DNA of 64,000 nt, taken from Paraferrimonas sedimenticola. GTDB taxonomy: Bacteria > Pseudomonadota > Gammaproteobacteria > Enterobacterales > Shewanellaceae. Position numbers and translations under genes: made by a program. Where the stretch lies: assembly GCF_002282855.1 (NCBI RefSeq), contig NZ_NRIR01000003.1:186001-250000 (forward strand), in the 5' to 3' direction. The notes beneath the pieces are model-generated. The model was not told the origin of the DNA. It searched no databases and saw only the letters and a program-made list of their open reading frames with translations. Of this stretch, positions 42,409 through 51,145 are shown one piece after another (position 1 is the first letter of the stretch; each line of letters opens with the position of its first letter).

Positions 42409-43806
42409 ATGAGTCAGTTTGCGAATTACTTTGACTGTTTTGATAGTGACCAATTAGCGGCGGAATACCCGCTAGGTGACGACTTGTACGCGCGCTACAA
42501 AGGAATGAGTGCAGACGCCTTAAAGGCGTTACAAAACGAGCGCTTTTTGAAAGTGGTCGACCGCGCTTGGCAAATTCCGTTTTACCAACGCATCTGGAGC
42601 AAGGCTGGGGTTAAGCCCGAGGACATTCAAAGTGTCGATGATATTACCAAGCTGCCAATTATCTCTAAGTCCGACATTATGCAAAGCGTGCAGGACTATC
42701 CGCCGTTTGGTGATTTTAGCGGTTGGGAGCAACTGCCAAAATCAGAGCGCAGCTCAGTGGTGTTCCATACGACCTCGGGCACAACGGGTAAGCCACAACC
42801 CTTGCTGTTTGGTCCTAAAACTCGCGAAGTGCAAAACCGCCTAGTGGCTCGTGGCTATCGCATGATGGGGCTGCCGGATGCGGCCCACGTTCAGTCTTGC
42901 TATGGCCACGGCATGGTCAACGGCGGCCATTACATGCGCGAAGCTGTGACTCGCTATACCAATTCACTGTTCTTGTCGGCAGGCACCGGCGTTGAAACCC
43001 GTTCGGTTCAGCAAGTCAATCTGATGAAAGATTTTGACGTCAATGTGTTAGTTGGCTTTGTGGATTACATCAAGCGCTTGGCCGATGTGGCCAAAGAAAA
43101 CGGCGTGATCCCGGGTAAAGATATCAAGCTGGACATGATCATCGGCCATTTTGGCATGGAGAGTCGCCAGAGTATTCTGGATGCTTGGGGTGAGGACGTT
43201 CAACTGTTTGACTGGTACGGGGTAGGTGATACCGGTGCGGTAGCTGCCGAAGGCCCTGACCACGATGGCATGCACGTCTGGGAAGACGCTCACGTGCTTG
43301 AGCTTCTAGACCCGCAAACCAATGAAGCAGTAACGCCGGGTGATGTGGGCAACATGGTCGTGACTTGTTTGTTTAAAGACGACATTTACCCGCTGATCCG
43401 TTTTAACACTTTTGATTTAACCCAAGAAGTTCTGGGCGAGAATCAACTGGGATTGCCGTTTAAGCGCGTGCGCGGCTTTATGGGCCGCTCGGATAACATG
43501 GTCAAACTGCGTGGAATCAACATCTATCCGCAAAGTATCGGTCCAATGCTTGAAGAGAATTCTGCGTTCCTCGGTGAGTACATTTGTCGAGCAGTACGCG
43601 ACAACACGGGTCGAGATGACTTGGTGGTACACGTGGAAGTCAGCGAAAAATCCGAAGGCTTGGACGACGAACTGCAAGCGATTCTCAAGCGCAAGCTTGG
43701 CATTCAGGTGCAGGTAGAGCTGGCACTAGAAGGCGAACTCACGCCTCTGACCCAAGTGGATATTCGCCAAAAGCCGATTCGCTTAATCGACGAGCGCAAG
43801 GGGTAA
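42409..43806 (+). CDS. PaaK-like acyl-CoA ligase (adenylate-forming)
   Basis: 465 residues. The P-loop HTTSGTTGKPQ (about 124-134), DWYGVGDTG, the YPLIRFNTFDLT segment and GRSDNMVKLRGINIYP are typical of phenylacetate-CoA-ligase-type enzymes, which activate a carboxylate with ATP and CoA. It lacks the Ala/Glu pattern that would let me name a substrate. It lies between the second MmgE/PrpD gene and an amidase (three-base gap), so it probably activates an acid released in this pathway. Confidence 0.9.
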   Translation: MSQFANYFDCFDSDQLAAEYPLGDDLYARYKGMSADALKALQNERFLKVVDRAWQIPFYQRIWSKAGVKPEDIQSVDDITKLPIISKSDIMQSVQDYPPFGDFSGWEQLPKSERSSVVFHTTSGTTGKPQPLLFGPKTREVQNRLVARGYRMMGLPDAAHVQSCYGHGMVNGGHYMREAVTRYTNSLFLSAGTGVETRSVQQVNLMKDFDVNVLVGFVDYIKRLADVAKENGVIPGKDIKLDMIIGHFGMESRQSILDAWGEDVQLFDWYGVGDTGAVAAEGPDHDGMHVWEDAHVLELLDPQTNEAVTPGDVGNMVVTCLFKDDIYPLIRFNTFDLTQEVLGENQLGLPFKRVRGFMGRSDNMVKLRGINIYPQSIGPMLEENSAFLGEYICRAVRDNTGRDDLVVHVEVSEKSEGLDDELQAILKRKLGIQVQVELALEGELTPLTQVDIRQKPIRLIDERKG

Positions 43807-43809
43807 CCC

Positions 43810-45147
43810 ATGAAAGCCGAAGAGTTATTTGCATTAGATGCCACCGCCCAACAAGCGCTGTTTCGCAGCGGTGAGCTCAGTGCCAGTGACTACTCTGGCT
43901 TGCACCGCCGTTGGGTTGAGCAAATTGAACCTTTGGTAAACGCCTTGAACTATCAAAGCAGCAATCAATTGACTCTTAACGATGGGGCACTCTCTGGGGT
44001 GCAGATCGCAGCAAAAGACAATATCGATTGCTTGGGGATGCCCACCAGTGCAGGCATGGCTTGGCTAAAGGAGCATATGCCCAACAAAGACGCTTTTGTT
44101 ATCGGCCAGCTTAAAAAAGCCGGTGCTAGCATCTCAGCCAAGCTCAACATGCACGCTGCCGCGCTTGGGGCGACTAATCACAACCCGGACTTTGGCGATT
44201 GCCATAATCCCCATCGCTTGGGCTTTACGCCAGGTGGCAGCTCAGGCGGCTCTGCAGCCGCGGTGGCCTCTGGACTTTGCGCGGTTGCTTTGGGCACAGA
44301 TACCATGGGTTCGGTACGCATTCCTGCCAGTTATTGTGGCGTCTTTGCGCACAAGCCAAGTTTTGGCCGCGTGAGTAACCGAGGTAGTCGAGCTTGTGCC
44401 AATCGCTTGGACACCATAGGGCCAATTGCTCGCTCGGCTCGAGACTTAAAATTGGTGTTCGCCGCTATGCAAGCGCGCGACGAAAAGTGGCCTTTGTCGA
44501 ACAACAGTGCGGCGATAATCCCCGCGTCTAATCGTCTATTGGTGCCAGCGGATCTCGCTGGATTGGGTGTCGATGCCGATGTCGCCGCTCAATTTGAAGC
44601 TCAATTACCTCTGTGGCAACAAATGGGCTTTGAGCTGGTAAGTTGGGATTTAAGCGACTGGGATTTTAGCCAGGCGCGCCGAGCGGGTTTGTTGTTGTGT
44701 GAGCGCGACATTCGAGCCGAATACAAACAGGCTTGGGACAATAACCCAGACTGGTTCAACCCGGAATTACGCGGTTTACTGGCCTATCTCGACCGAAAAA
44801 CCGACGCCGATTTGCAACAAGCCGAAACTCATTTGGACAAATTAGCCACACTAATTCGACTGGCGATGGACGGTTTTGCTGGTATTTTGATGCCGACTAC
44901 TGGCCAACGTGCTTTCTCTTTTGAAAGCGCGGTACCGGCGCATCAGGCGGATCTCACCTGTTTAGCCAATATTGCTGGTTTACCGGCCGTGAGTATGCCA
45001 ATGGCGGGTGACGCCGAGCTACCGGTTGGAGTGCAATTGGTGGGGCATTGGGGACAAGATGAGTCGTTAATAGAACTTGCCGAGCAGTATCAACAGACTT
45101 CAGGCTGGCGCTTTCGCTGGCCAGATGCGATTTTACAAAGCCTGTAA
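43810..45147 (+). CDS. Amidase-signature hydrolase (cytosolic)
   Basis: 445 residues with the Ser-cisSer-Lys triad: K69 in AAKDN, Ser in PGGSSGGS (about 144) and nucleophile S168 in DTMGSVRIPAS. No signal peptide is seen. Family members hydrolyse amides and related C-N bonds (aryl amides, maleamate-like and carbamoyl substrates). It is coupled to the CoA ligase upstream: the amidase could give an acid that the ligase or the CoA-transferase at 45180 activates. It is distinct from the exported amidase at 52137. Confidence 0.92.
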   Translation: MKAEELFALDATAQQALFRSGELSASDYSGLHRRWVEQIEPLVNALNYQSSNQLTLNDGALSGVQIAAKDNIDCLGMPTSAGMAWLKEHMPNKDAFVIGQLKKAGASISAKLNMHAAALGATNHNPDFGDCHNPHRLGFTPGGSSGGSAAAVASGLCAVALGTDTMGSVRIPASYCGVFAHKPSFGRVSNRGSRACANRLDTIGPIARSARDLKLVFAAMQARDEKWPLSNNSAAIIPASNRLLVPADLAGLGVDADVAAQFEAQLPLWQQMGFELVSWDLSDWDFSQARRAGLLLCERDIRAEYKQAWDNNPDWFNPELRGLLAYLDRKTDADLQQAETHLDKLATLIRLAMDGFAGILMPTTGQRAFSFESAVPAHQADLTCLANIAGLPAVSMPMAGDAELPVGVQLVGHWGQDESLIELAEQYQQTSGWRFRWPDAILQSL

Positions 45148-45179
45148 CTGGGCTTATTTGCCAAGTAGTGGAGACTAGT

Positions 45180-46364
45180 ATGCCAGGGCCCTTATCCGAT
45201 GTTGTCGTAGTAGATTTGAGCCGAATTCTTGCAGGACCTTGGGCCTCTCAGGTGCTAGCCGATTACGGCGCTACCGTCTGGAAAGTAGAACGTCCGGGGC
45301 AGGGGGATGACACTCGTAAGTGGGGCCCTCCATATCTTCAAGACCAGCAGGGCAATGATACTGCTGAGTCCGCCTACTACCTAGCGGCGAACCGCGGCAA
45401 GCATTCGGTGGAAATCGACATAGCTTCTGCCGAAGGCCAAGCGACAGTTCGCCAAATGGTGGCCAAGGCCGACATTGTCATCGAGAACTTTAAAGTGGGC
45501 ACCTTGGCCAAATACGGTCTGGATTACGCCAGCCTAAAAGCAATAAACCCTAGCATTATCCTTTGCTCAATCACAGGTTTTGGTCAATACGGGCCAGATG
45601 CGCACAAGCCAGGATACGATGCCATGATCCAAGCTGCCGGCGGTTTGATGAGTATCACTGGCGAGCCCGACGAACTTGGCGGAGGCCCGCAAAAAGTCGG
45701 CGTGGCGGTAACCGACTTAATGACCGGTATGTACGCGGTCAGTGGTATTTTAGCCGCGTTGCATCATCGCAACGCCACCGGCGAAGGCCAACACATCGAT
45801 TTGGCGCTAATGGATACCCAAGTGGCGTACTTGGCCAATCAAGGCAGCAACTATTTGGTCGGTGGCAAAGTGCCGCAGCGTTTGGGGAATGCTCATCCCA
45901 ATATCGTGCCTTACCAGTCGTTTAAAGTGGCCGACGGTCATATCATGCTTGCGGTAGGTAACGACGCTCAGTTCCAGCGGTGCGCTAAGGTACTCGGACT
46001 TGAGCATTTGGCCGAGCAAGCGGACTTTGCTACTAACGATGCGCGCGTGGCCAATCGAGCCGACTTGGTGCCTCAGCTGCAACAAGTCTTTATGACTCAA
46101 GGGTTAGACCATTGGATGGCCCAGTTGCAACAGGCCAAGGTGCCTTGTGGTCCAATCAACACGCTCGATCGAGTATTTGACCAGCCTCAGGTAAAACACA
46201 GAGAAATGACGGTAGAGCTGGAGCACAGCTCAGGTGCAAAAGCACCTTTGGTGGCCAATCCGGTGAAGTTCTCCGAAACTCAGATTGAATACAATAAAGC
46301 GCCGCCTAGTCTGGGTGAAGACAATTCGAAGTTAAAAGCCTGGCTCTCCACAAAGACCAACTAG
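45180..46364 (+). CDS. CaiB/BaiF class III CoA-transferase (third copy)
   Basis: 394 residues from ATG 45180; GGAG lies six bases before it, and overlaps an in-frame GTG at 45168 that is probably not the start. The LSDVVVVDLSRILAGPWASQ start, RGKHSVEIDI and conserved Asp D179 (TDLMTG) mark the family. It resembles succinyl-CoA-dependent transferases for dicarboxylates such as mesaconate or itaconate, though that cannot be proved here. It is the last gene of the cluster. Confidence 0.92.
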   Translation: MPGPLSDVVVVDLSRILAGPWASQVLADYGATVWKVERPGQGDDTRKWGPPYLQDQQGNDTAESAYYLAANRGKHSVEIDIASAEGQATVRQMVAKADIVIENFKVGTLAKYGLDYASLKAINPSIILCSITGFGQYGPDAHKPGYDAMIQAAGGLMSITGEPDELGGGPQKVGVAVTDLMTGMYAVSGILAALHHRNATGEGQHIDLALMDTQVAYLANQGSNYLVGGKVPQRLGNAHPNIVPYQSFKVADGHIMLAVGNDAQFQRCAKVLGLEHLAEQADFATNDARVANRADLVPQLQQVFMTQGLDHWMAQLQQAKVPCGPINTLDRVFDQPQVKHREMTVELEHSSGAKAPLVANPVKFSETQIEYNKAPPSLGEDNSKLKAWLSTKTN

Positions 46365-46380
46365 TTACCTGGTTGGTTTT
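46356..46380 (+). terminator. Weak terminator-like hairpin at the end of the catabolic cluster
   Basis: ACCAAC (46356-46361) pairs with GTTGGT (46372-46377) followed by TTT; the stem begins inside the stop region of the CoA-transferase gene. It is short, so confidence is low. Confidence 0.4.
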
Positions 46381-46448
46381 GCTTATTTAGAGAAGGCTCT
46401 AGCACAGCGCCAATATTCGTGCGAAGTTACTATAATTAAAGCAAAATC

Positions 46449-46467
46449 AGTGAGTCAGTGACTCACT
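46449..46467. promoter_or_regulatory. Perfect palindrome ahead of the stress-protein gene
   Basis: AGTGAGTC-AGT-GACTCACT: perfect eight-base arms 20 bases before the GTG at 46487 and just after a minus-10-like TATAAT (46431-46436). The position is that of an operator overlapping the transcription start, or of a 5' mRNA hairpin. Confidence 0.5.
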
Positions 46468-46486
46468 ACTGTGGCGAGGGTAGCAG

Positions 46487-47326
46487 GTGTCTCGAATTTG
46501 TATCATAGTGCCAGAGCAGGAACTGGAGTCGGAGCAATTAGCGAGCAAACTACAAGCCTTTTGTAGTGGGCTTCACCTTCGTTTTGAAATTTTGGTCAGC
46601 GCCCAAACCCCTTCACTGCAAAGATACTACCTATTTGATGATCCCAAGTTAGTAGAGGCGGCCAATCTCTATTGCGATAGCGTTCGCGCAAAAGCCAAAA
46701 AGTCCTTTGCGCGACTTACCCAAAAAAATCCCTCGTTAAAACTCTCATATGTTTGGAAAAAGTCAGAACTCAACGAGCATCTGCAGCAACTGAAGGATAC
46801 AGAGTATCTTGGCGTTTATTGCCATAAAGGAACTCCGCCTGCGCTTTACGTATCTTTGGTTGAGCAAAGCCAACGACCGGTATTCGTGATTCGCAGCAAG
46901 GCGAAAGCAGAGCCTTTACACGTTCTCGCGGCAATTGACCCCTTTCACGAGGATGACGCTGAAGCCAAGCTAGATGTCAGAGTCGTCAAAACCAGTAAGC
47001 AGTTATGCCAAGCCAGCGACAGTCGATTGCAGTTGGCTCACAGTTGTTATGTGCCGACTTTTTTGATGCGCTATAGCAGCAGTATTTACAACACCCACGA
47101 GCAGGGGGTTAAACGCTTTTTAAGGGACAATGGGTGGTCGAAGTTCGAATGTCGATTGCTCAATGGCAAGCCAAGCGAAGCAATTCGGGCCTTGGTAAAA
47201 AAGCACGACTTTGCAATAGTCGTGATGGGGTTATCTGCCAGAGGCTTGTTTAAGAAGCGAGCTTTAGGCAGTACAGTGGTGCCTTTGTTGGAGTCAAGTG
47301 ACTGCGATTTGTTGTTAGTGCCATAA
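46487..47326 (+). CDS. Universal stress protein (UspA-like, UspE-type tandem)
   Basis: 279 residues from a GTG, equal to two Usp domains as in UspE. The second domain ends with the Usp nucleotide-loop signature VVMGLSARGLFKKRALGSTVVPLLESSDCDLLLVP, of the form G-x2-G-x9-G-(S/T). The first domain is weakly conserved, and its ATP loop is not evident. Usp proteins help cells survive starvation and stress. It is a single gene, 123 bases after the cluster, with a palindrome in its promoter. Confidence 0.75.
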   Translation: MSRICIIVPEQELESEQLASKLQAFCSGLHLRFEILVSAQTPSLQRYYLFDDPKLVEAANLYCDSVRAKAKKSFARLTQKNPSLKLSYVWKKSELNEHLQQLKDTEYLGVYCHKGTPPALYVSLVEQSQRPVFVIRSKAKAEPLHVLAAIDPFHEDDAEAKLDVRVVKTSKQLCQASDSRLQLAHSCYVPTFLMRYSSSIYNTHEQGVKRFLRDNGWSKFECRLLNGKPSEAIRALVKKHDFAIVVMGLSARGLFKKRALGSTVVPLLESSDCDLLLVP

Positions 47327-47355
47327 CAATCATAGGGTTAATAAAAGGAACATGT

Positions 47356-47784
47356 ATGAAACTCTCAACTCTAATCATTCTCGCGGGTGTTACTGCGCTA
47401 CTGGGATTGAGCAGTGGTGTAAGTGTGGCAGCAACAAGTGATGAAGCGGTAAAGTCAAAGGCGGAAACCAGGCAGGCGATTGAAGAATCTCGCAGAGCCA
47501 AAGAAAAAGAGATTCAAAAACAAAGAAAAGACTTACAACGTCAGGTCAATGAAGAGCGCGAGGCCTTTGAGCGTGAGGAAAGCCTTCAGGAGGCCAAACG
47601 AGATCGTGAAGCGTTCGAGTATGAAACACGCAAAGAGCAAGACCAGCTAGAAGGCCAAGCGCGCGCAGAGCGCGAAGGCGCTGAGCGAGAAGAGCGCAAA
47701 GCTCAGGCGGAGCTAGAGAGAAAGGCCGCTAAAGACGCCAAGATGAAAAGCAAGAACAAGCACAAGAGCACAAAAGAGCAGTAA
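47356..47784 (+). CDS. Exported charged coiled-coil protein of unknown function
   Basis: 142 residues. A signal peptide (MKLSTLIILAGVTALLGLSSGVSVAA) is followed by an almost entirely Glu/Lys/Arg/Gln/Ala helix with no aromatic core (residues about 30-135), predicted to be one long coiled coil, with a lysine-rich tail KMKSKNKHKSTKEQ. It resembles no enzyme. Possible roles are a periplasmic spacer or scaffold, or a metal/acid buffering protein. It lies 29 bases after the Usp gene and has its own ribosome site AAAGGAA; a strong terminator follows. Confidence 0.7.
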   Translation: MKLSTLIILAGVTALLGLSSGVSVAATSDEAVKSKAETRQAIEESRRAKEKEIQKQRKDLQRQVNEEREAFEREESLQEAKRDREAFEYETRKEQDQLEGQARAEREGAEREERKAQAELERKAAKDAKMKSKNKHKSTKEQ

Positions 47785-47807
47785 GACCTTTTTCTCGAAA
47801 GTTAGCA

Positions 47808-47842
47808 AAGCACCTTGATAATCCGCTCAAGGTGCTTTTTTT
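47808..47842 (+). terminator. Intrinsic terminator after the coiled-coil gene
   Basis: AAGCACCTTGA (47808-47818) pairs with TCAAGGTGCTT (47827-47837), eight-base loop, followed by a T run. It also faces the convergent GNAT gene. Confidence 0.9.
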
Positions 47843-47850
47843 GAGCTCGG

Positions 47851-48669
47851 TTATAACTGCCGTGGCAACCAAATAAACGCCTGAGTCTGTTCAAACTCTT
47901 CAAATCCAAGTTTCTGATAAATTCGCTTACCTTCGTCTGAAGCGCTAAGGCAGGCGACCCTATAGCCAGCGAGCTGTGCTTGTTTTAGCGCATGCAAAGT
48001 AAGGGCTTTGCCTATCCCCTTGTTGCTGTGGTTGGGGTCGGTAGACACATTCGACAAGCTGGCGACGCCAGCGGCGGTTATCAGGGAAGCGGCCCCCACC
48101 ACTTGCTCGCCCATTCGTGCGATGAAATGCCGATGGACAGAGTCGGGTTTACCATAGCCTGCCGCTTGATACATGTCTTGCCAATTGTCAGCCACCACAG
48201 GTGGAACTTGATGCACTTGAGTGACCAAATCACTCCACTGAGATAGTTGCGAAGCCGAGGTTACCTCGTCGATTTGCATGCCTTGTGGCCAATCAATATC
48301 GGCAAGCCCGTCGAGATTTCGCGCCATCATAGTCGACTCCATGGCACAAAAGGCACCGGCTTTTTGCAGTGTATCGGCGAGATTCGATGGTGTAGAGCGT
48401 GCGCCTAGCCACCAACACACTCCGCGCGTTTGTTCGCTTAAGAGTGAGTTTATCGCTTCAACTCTTGATTCAAGATCTGCACTGGGTAAACGTGGCGAGA
48501 GCACGTTGTTGAACAGAGGGAAATCAATCGGGCTTTTGGTAAGAATGGCGTCATCTTGCTCGATGGCATCGATATGCTGCCACTGGGTCCAATCAAGCAC
48601 ACTCTCAACAAGCATGCGCTCGGCGCGCTCCATTAGCTGTGGATCGGCTATCGATTCAATCATTGTCAT
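47851..48669 (-). CDS. GNAT-family N-acetyltransferase
   Basis: About 272 residues; I place the start at the ATG at 48669, though a GTG nine bases upstream is possible. The C-terminal GNAT domain shows VSTDPNHSNKGIGKALTLHALK (acetyl-CoA loop motif, here NKGIGKA) and LSASDEGKRIYQKLGFEEF. The N-terminal half is weakly conserved and may be a degenerate second GNAT domain. It acetylates an unknown amine. It lies downstream of the AraC gene on the same strand with about 100 bases between them. Confidence 0.8.
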   Translation of the reverse strand: MTMIESIADPQLMERAERMLVESVLDWTQWQHIDAIEQDDAILTKSPIDFPLFNNVLSPRLPSADLESRVEAINSLLSEQTRGVCWWLGARSTPSNLADTLQKAGAFCAMESTMMARNLDGLADIDWPQGMQIDEVTSASQLSQWSDLVTQVHQVPPVVADNWQDMYQAAGYGKPDSVHRHFIARMGEQVVGAASLITAAGVASLSNVSTDPNHSNKGIGKALTLHALKQAQLAGYRVACLSASDEGKRIYQKLGFEEFEQTQAFIWLPRQL

Positions 48670-48771
48670 TTTTTGCACTCGTCATTGGGTAACACAGTGT
48701 TGCGTAGAAAAGGGAAGTTGGCGCTAGTATCTGCTAATAGTGCTGTGCCTGTATTGAACAAAAGCGACAGG

Positions 48772-49590
48772 TTAGTCGCTAAACTCATCGCCGTAGACAT
48801 CGATAACCACGTCTTTGGCTCGCATTTGCTGTTCTGGGGTTTTGCCCAGGGCTTTTTTAACCTCGCGGATCATGTGCGATTGGTCGCTGTAACCAAACTC
48901 TTGTGCCAGGGTCGGCCAACTCAAGTCGTCAGGACTTAGTGCAAGTATACCTATCAGTAAATCTTCTAGCTTTCGGCAAGCGGAAAACTGCTTGATGCGC
49001 ATACCCGTGGTTTTCGCAAAACTGCGCTCAATGGTGCGTCTGGAGTAGGGCAAGTCTGCGAGAAGTCCTGAGTCAGTTGTGAGAATACTCAGTGTTCGCT
49101 CTAGCACGCCAAAAGCCTTGGGGATAGCGAGTTGGCAGAAGTAAGCCTCAAGCGCGATATCCAGCTGATGGCAGGTCTGCGCCTCATTCAAAGTTTCACC
49201 AACCAAGTCGTTTAGCGAGGTAAGTGGGCCAGGAACCTCCCTAATGCTATTAAGCAATTCCTGCGATTCACATTGACTGATAAGCCAATGCACTCCTGGG
49301 CGTAGCTTAATGCCCAGAAAAACAAGTTCGCTGTCGTGCTTCATCTCCAAGGCTTGGGTTAGCGAGGAGACTAGGTGCGAGCCCTGCTGCGAGTAGTGCT
49401 TAGTTCCTGAAAAATAGAGGTGTTGTTGCAGAGGGGGAGTCAACACCAAATTGGCGCTGGTGTTTGGAATGAGTTTTGGCGCTTGGCAACGGTCTGAGCT
49501 TTGGGGACGTGCAAGAAACCAGTAGTTTTCGACAAATCGCGACACCAAGGAAGAGCCCGGTGGGTGAATCCACGCCATAAAGTTGAACAT
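48772..49590 (-). CDS. AraC-family transcriptional regulator
   Basis: 272 residues. A variable N-terminal sensing domain (DUF6597-like pattern HPPGSSLVSRFVENYWFLA) is followed by a C-terminal double helix-turn-helix: RRTIERSFAKTTGMRIKQFS and LAQEFGYSDQSHMIREVKKA, ending in the conserved ALGKTPEQ. It could regulate the GNAT gene downstream or the divergent choloylglycine-hydrolase gene at 49839. The ribosome site is poor. Confidence 0.85.
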   Translation of the reverse strand: MFNFMAWIHPPGSSLVSRFVENYWFLARPQSSDRCQAPKLIPNTSANLVLTPPLQQHLYFSGTKHYSQQGSHLVSSLTQALEMKHDSELVFLGIKLRPGVHWLISQCESQELLNSIREVPGPLTSLNDLVGETLNEAQTCHQLDIALEAYFCQLAIPKAFGVLERTLSILTTDSGLLADLPYSRRTIERSFAKTTGMRIKQFSACRKLEDLLIGILALSPDDLSWPTLAQEFGYSDQSHMIREVKKALGKTPEQQMRAKDVVIDVYGDEFSD

Positions 49591-49713
49591 CTAAATAAGG
49601 AATGCCCACAAGGTTAGGCCATTTGCAATGCCGAATCAAAACAAGCCGAGAAGAGGGGCGCCACAGCTCATGATTCGTAAGTGACCGTCAATATGGTTTT
49701 AGCGCCCAACGCA

Positions 49714-49727
49714 TGTGTTAATACACA
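49714..49727. promoter_or_regulatory. Small palindrome in the AraC / Ntn-hydrolase divergent gap
   Basis: TGTGT-TAAT-ACACA, in the 248-base gap between the AraC gene and the hydrolase at 49839. Compatible in size with a LysR T-N11-A box. A TATATTAAC/TATGCT stretch at 49757-49770 may be a minus-10 region. Confidence 0.35.
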
Positions 49728-49838
49728 AATTTACTCAATCATGCCCAAGGGTTGGTATATTAACTATGCTTAGGCTAGTTCATTCGTCAGCTTTGCAGGG
49801 TCAAAATAGGTGTAACTTTCAACCCATTAGGATCAGTT

Positions 49839-51002
49839 ATGAAAAAGACATCTATCGCGTTAGCCTTTGCCGTTGCAGGTTTTGTTGGAACTGTGGGCGT
49901 TGCCAACGCCTGTTCGAAGATTGCGATTCACACTCAAGAGCACGGTGTTATTCAAGTGCGCTCGTTGGACTGGGACACTGCTATTAATACTGTGGCTAAA
50001 GTTATTCCTCTTGGCGGTGAATTGATCGTAAACGACAGTGAGACCTACAAGAATGTACTGCGCGGCCAAGCTAAGTACCCGACCATGGCGTTTAACGAGC
50101 ACATTGTCTTTCACGGCACCAACATGGCGGCTAGGAACGACCGTGGGTTAATTGCTGACATTCTGTATCAGTCCGCCTCTTACACATATCTCGATGCTCA
50201 CGTGGCCAATCAAAGTGCTAGCGTCAACTACATTGCGGTAGACAAAGCGCCTTCGACCATCGCGGCGAATTACGCCAGCGTCAAAGCGCTTGTGAGCGAC
50301 TTGCAAAGTGGCAAGGTCGACATCGGTTGGGGTATGAAACTGGGTGACGGTGGCGCGCATGGTTCGCACATCAATGTACAGGATAAGCACGGTGATGCGG
50401 TGTTGTTGCAGTTGGGCGAGGGCGGCAAAACCGTAGTGACCCTGGGTAAAATAGCGACCGATGCCGATGTGGCGATGCAGGCCAACGAACCTCTATTGCA
50501 CACCTCAAAAGAGTATTTGGCGACTTTTGAGGCTCAGCCAGGTGATCAAGACTTTTTAAACCAAGTGCCGGCTGGGATCCGCTCGATTGACCGCTTTGCG
50601 CGCTTACAAGGCATGCATGCGTTGCACACTGCTGAGAACTACCGTGGTAAGTCAGAATTGGAAGCCATTGGTACTTTAAACGGTGCATTTGACCAAGCGG
50701 CCAACTTAGCTCAATTCGTGGCTACTGGTAGCAATGTAGCGGTTCAGCAGGCTTTTGAAGATGCTAGCGGTGTATCAAAAACAGTAATGGCGCTGGATGC
50801 CAATGGCGTTTATCCAACTCGAGTCAAATACAGTCACGGGCTTAACTCTGGGTACTTCCAGTTCGATAATACTGAGACAAACCAGAATGTTAACTTCAAC
50901 GTGTATCAGGTACTGAAGAACGCAAAAACAGAAATCTGTTCGGATGACTTGATGAAGGCGGCTAATCGAGGCGTGGTCACTTGGGGCGAGTGCAAAGGCT
51001 AG
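49839..51002 (+). CDS. Exported choloylglycine-hydrolase-family Ntn amidase, copy 1
   Basis: 387 residues. The signal peptide MKKTSIALAFAVAGFVGTVGVANA is predicted to be cut just before Cys25, which would expose it as the N-terminal nucleophile typical of penicillin V acylases and bile-salt hydrolases. Other active-site positions are visible: R42 and D45 in VRSLDWD, Asn in AARNDRG, Asn in MQANEPL and Arg in SIDRFARL. Members hydrolyse linear amides (conjugated bile salts, penicillin V, acyl-homoserine lactones). Of the four paralogs here it alone keeps Asp in the R-x2-D motif; the others have Glu. A LysR gene follows on the same strand. Confidence 0.88.
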   Translation: MKKTSIALAFAVAGFVGTVGVANACSKIAIHTQEHGVIQVRSLDWDTAINTVAKVIPLGGELIVNDSETYKNVLRGQAKYPTMAFNEHIVFHGTNMAARNDRGLIADILYQSASYTYLDAHVANQSASVNYIAVDKAPSTIAANYASVKALVSDLQSGKVDIGWGMKLGDGGAHGSHINVQDKHGDAVLLQLGEGGKTVVTLGKIATDADVAMQANEPLLHTSKEYLATFEAQPGDQDFLNQVPAGIRSIDRFARLQGMHALHTAENYRGKSELEAIGTLNGAFDQAANLAQFVATGSNVAVQQAFEDASGVSKTVMALDANGVYPTRVKYSHGLNSGYFQFDNTETNQNVNFNVYQVLKNAKTEICSDDLMKAANRGVVTWGECKG

Positions 51003-51013
51003 CCAAGCTGCTG

Positions 51014-51043
51014 TGGCCTTAGTCGAAAGTTCGGCTAAGGCCA
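51014..51043 (+). terminator. Strong hairpin after hydrolase copy 1
   Basis: TGGCCTTAG (51014-51022) pairs with CTAAGGCCA (51035-51043) and an inner CGAA/TTCG stem extends it. There is no good T tail, so it may be a terminator of weak type or an mRNA-stabilising stem. Confidence 0.6.
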
Positions 51044-51145
51044 TTGCTTGTATCAAGTGCCACTGAGACCGAGTAGCGATGGTGTTGTATTGGATGCCTT
51101 ATTTGCTATGGTGGACACCAGAATTGGTATTATTTTTAGCGACTT

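Noticed and set aside
20074-46364. Simple propionate (methylcitrate cycle) locus
   Set aside because: PrpD-like and methylisocitrate-lyase-like genes occur, but prpC and acnD/prpF are missing and most other genes do not fit.
46356-46486. Attachment site or mobile-element boundary at the cluster edge
   Set aside because: The palindrome at 46449-46467 has no matching repeat seen near 20040, and no integrase is present.
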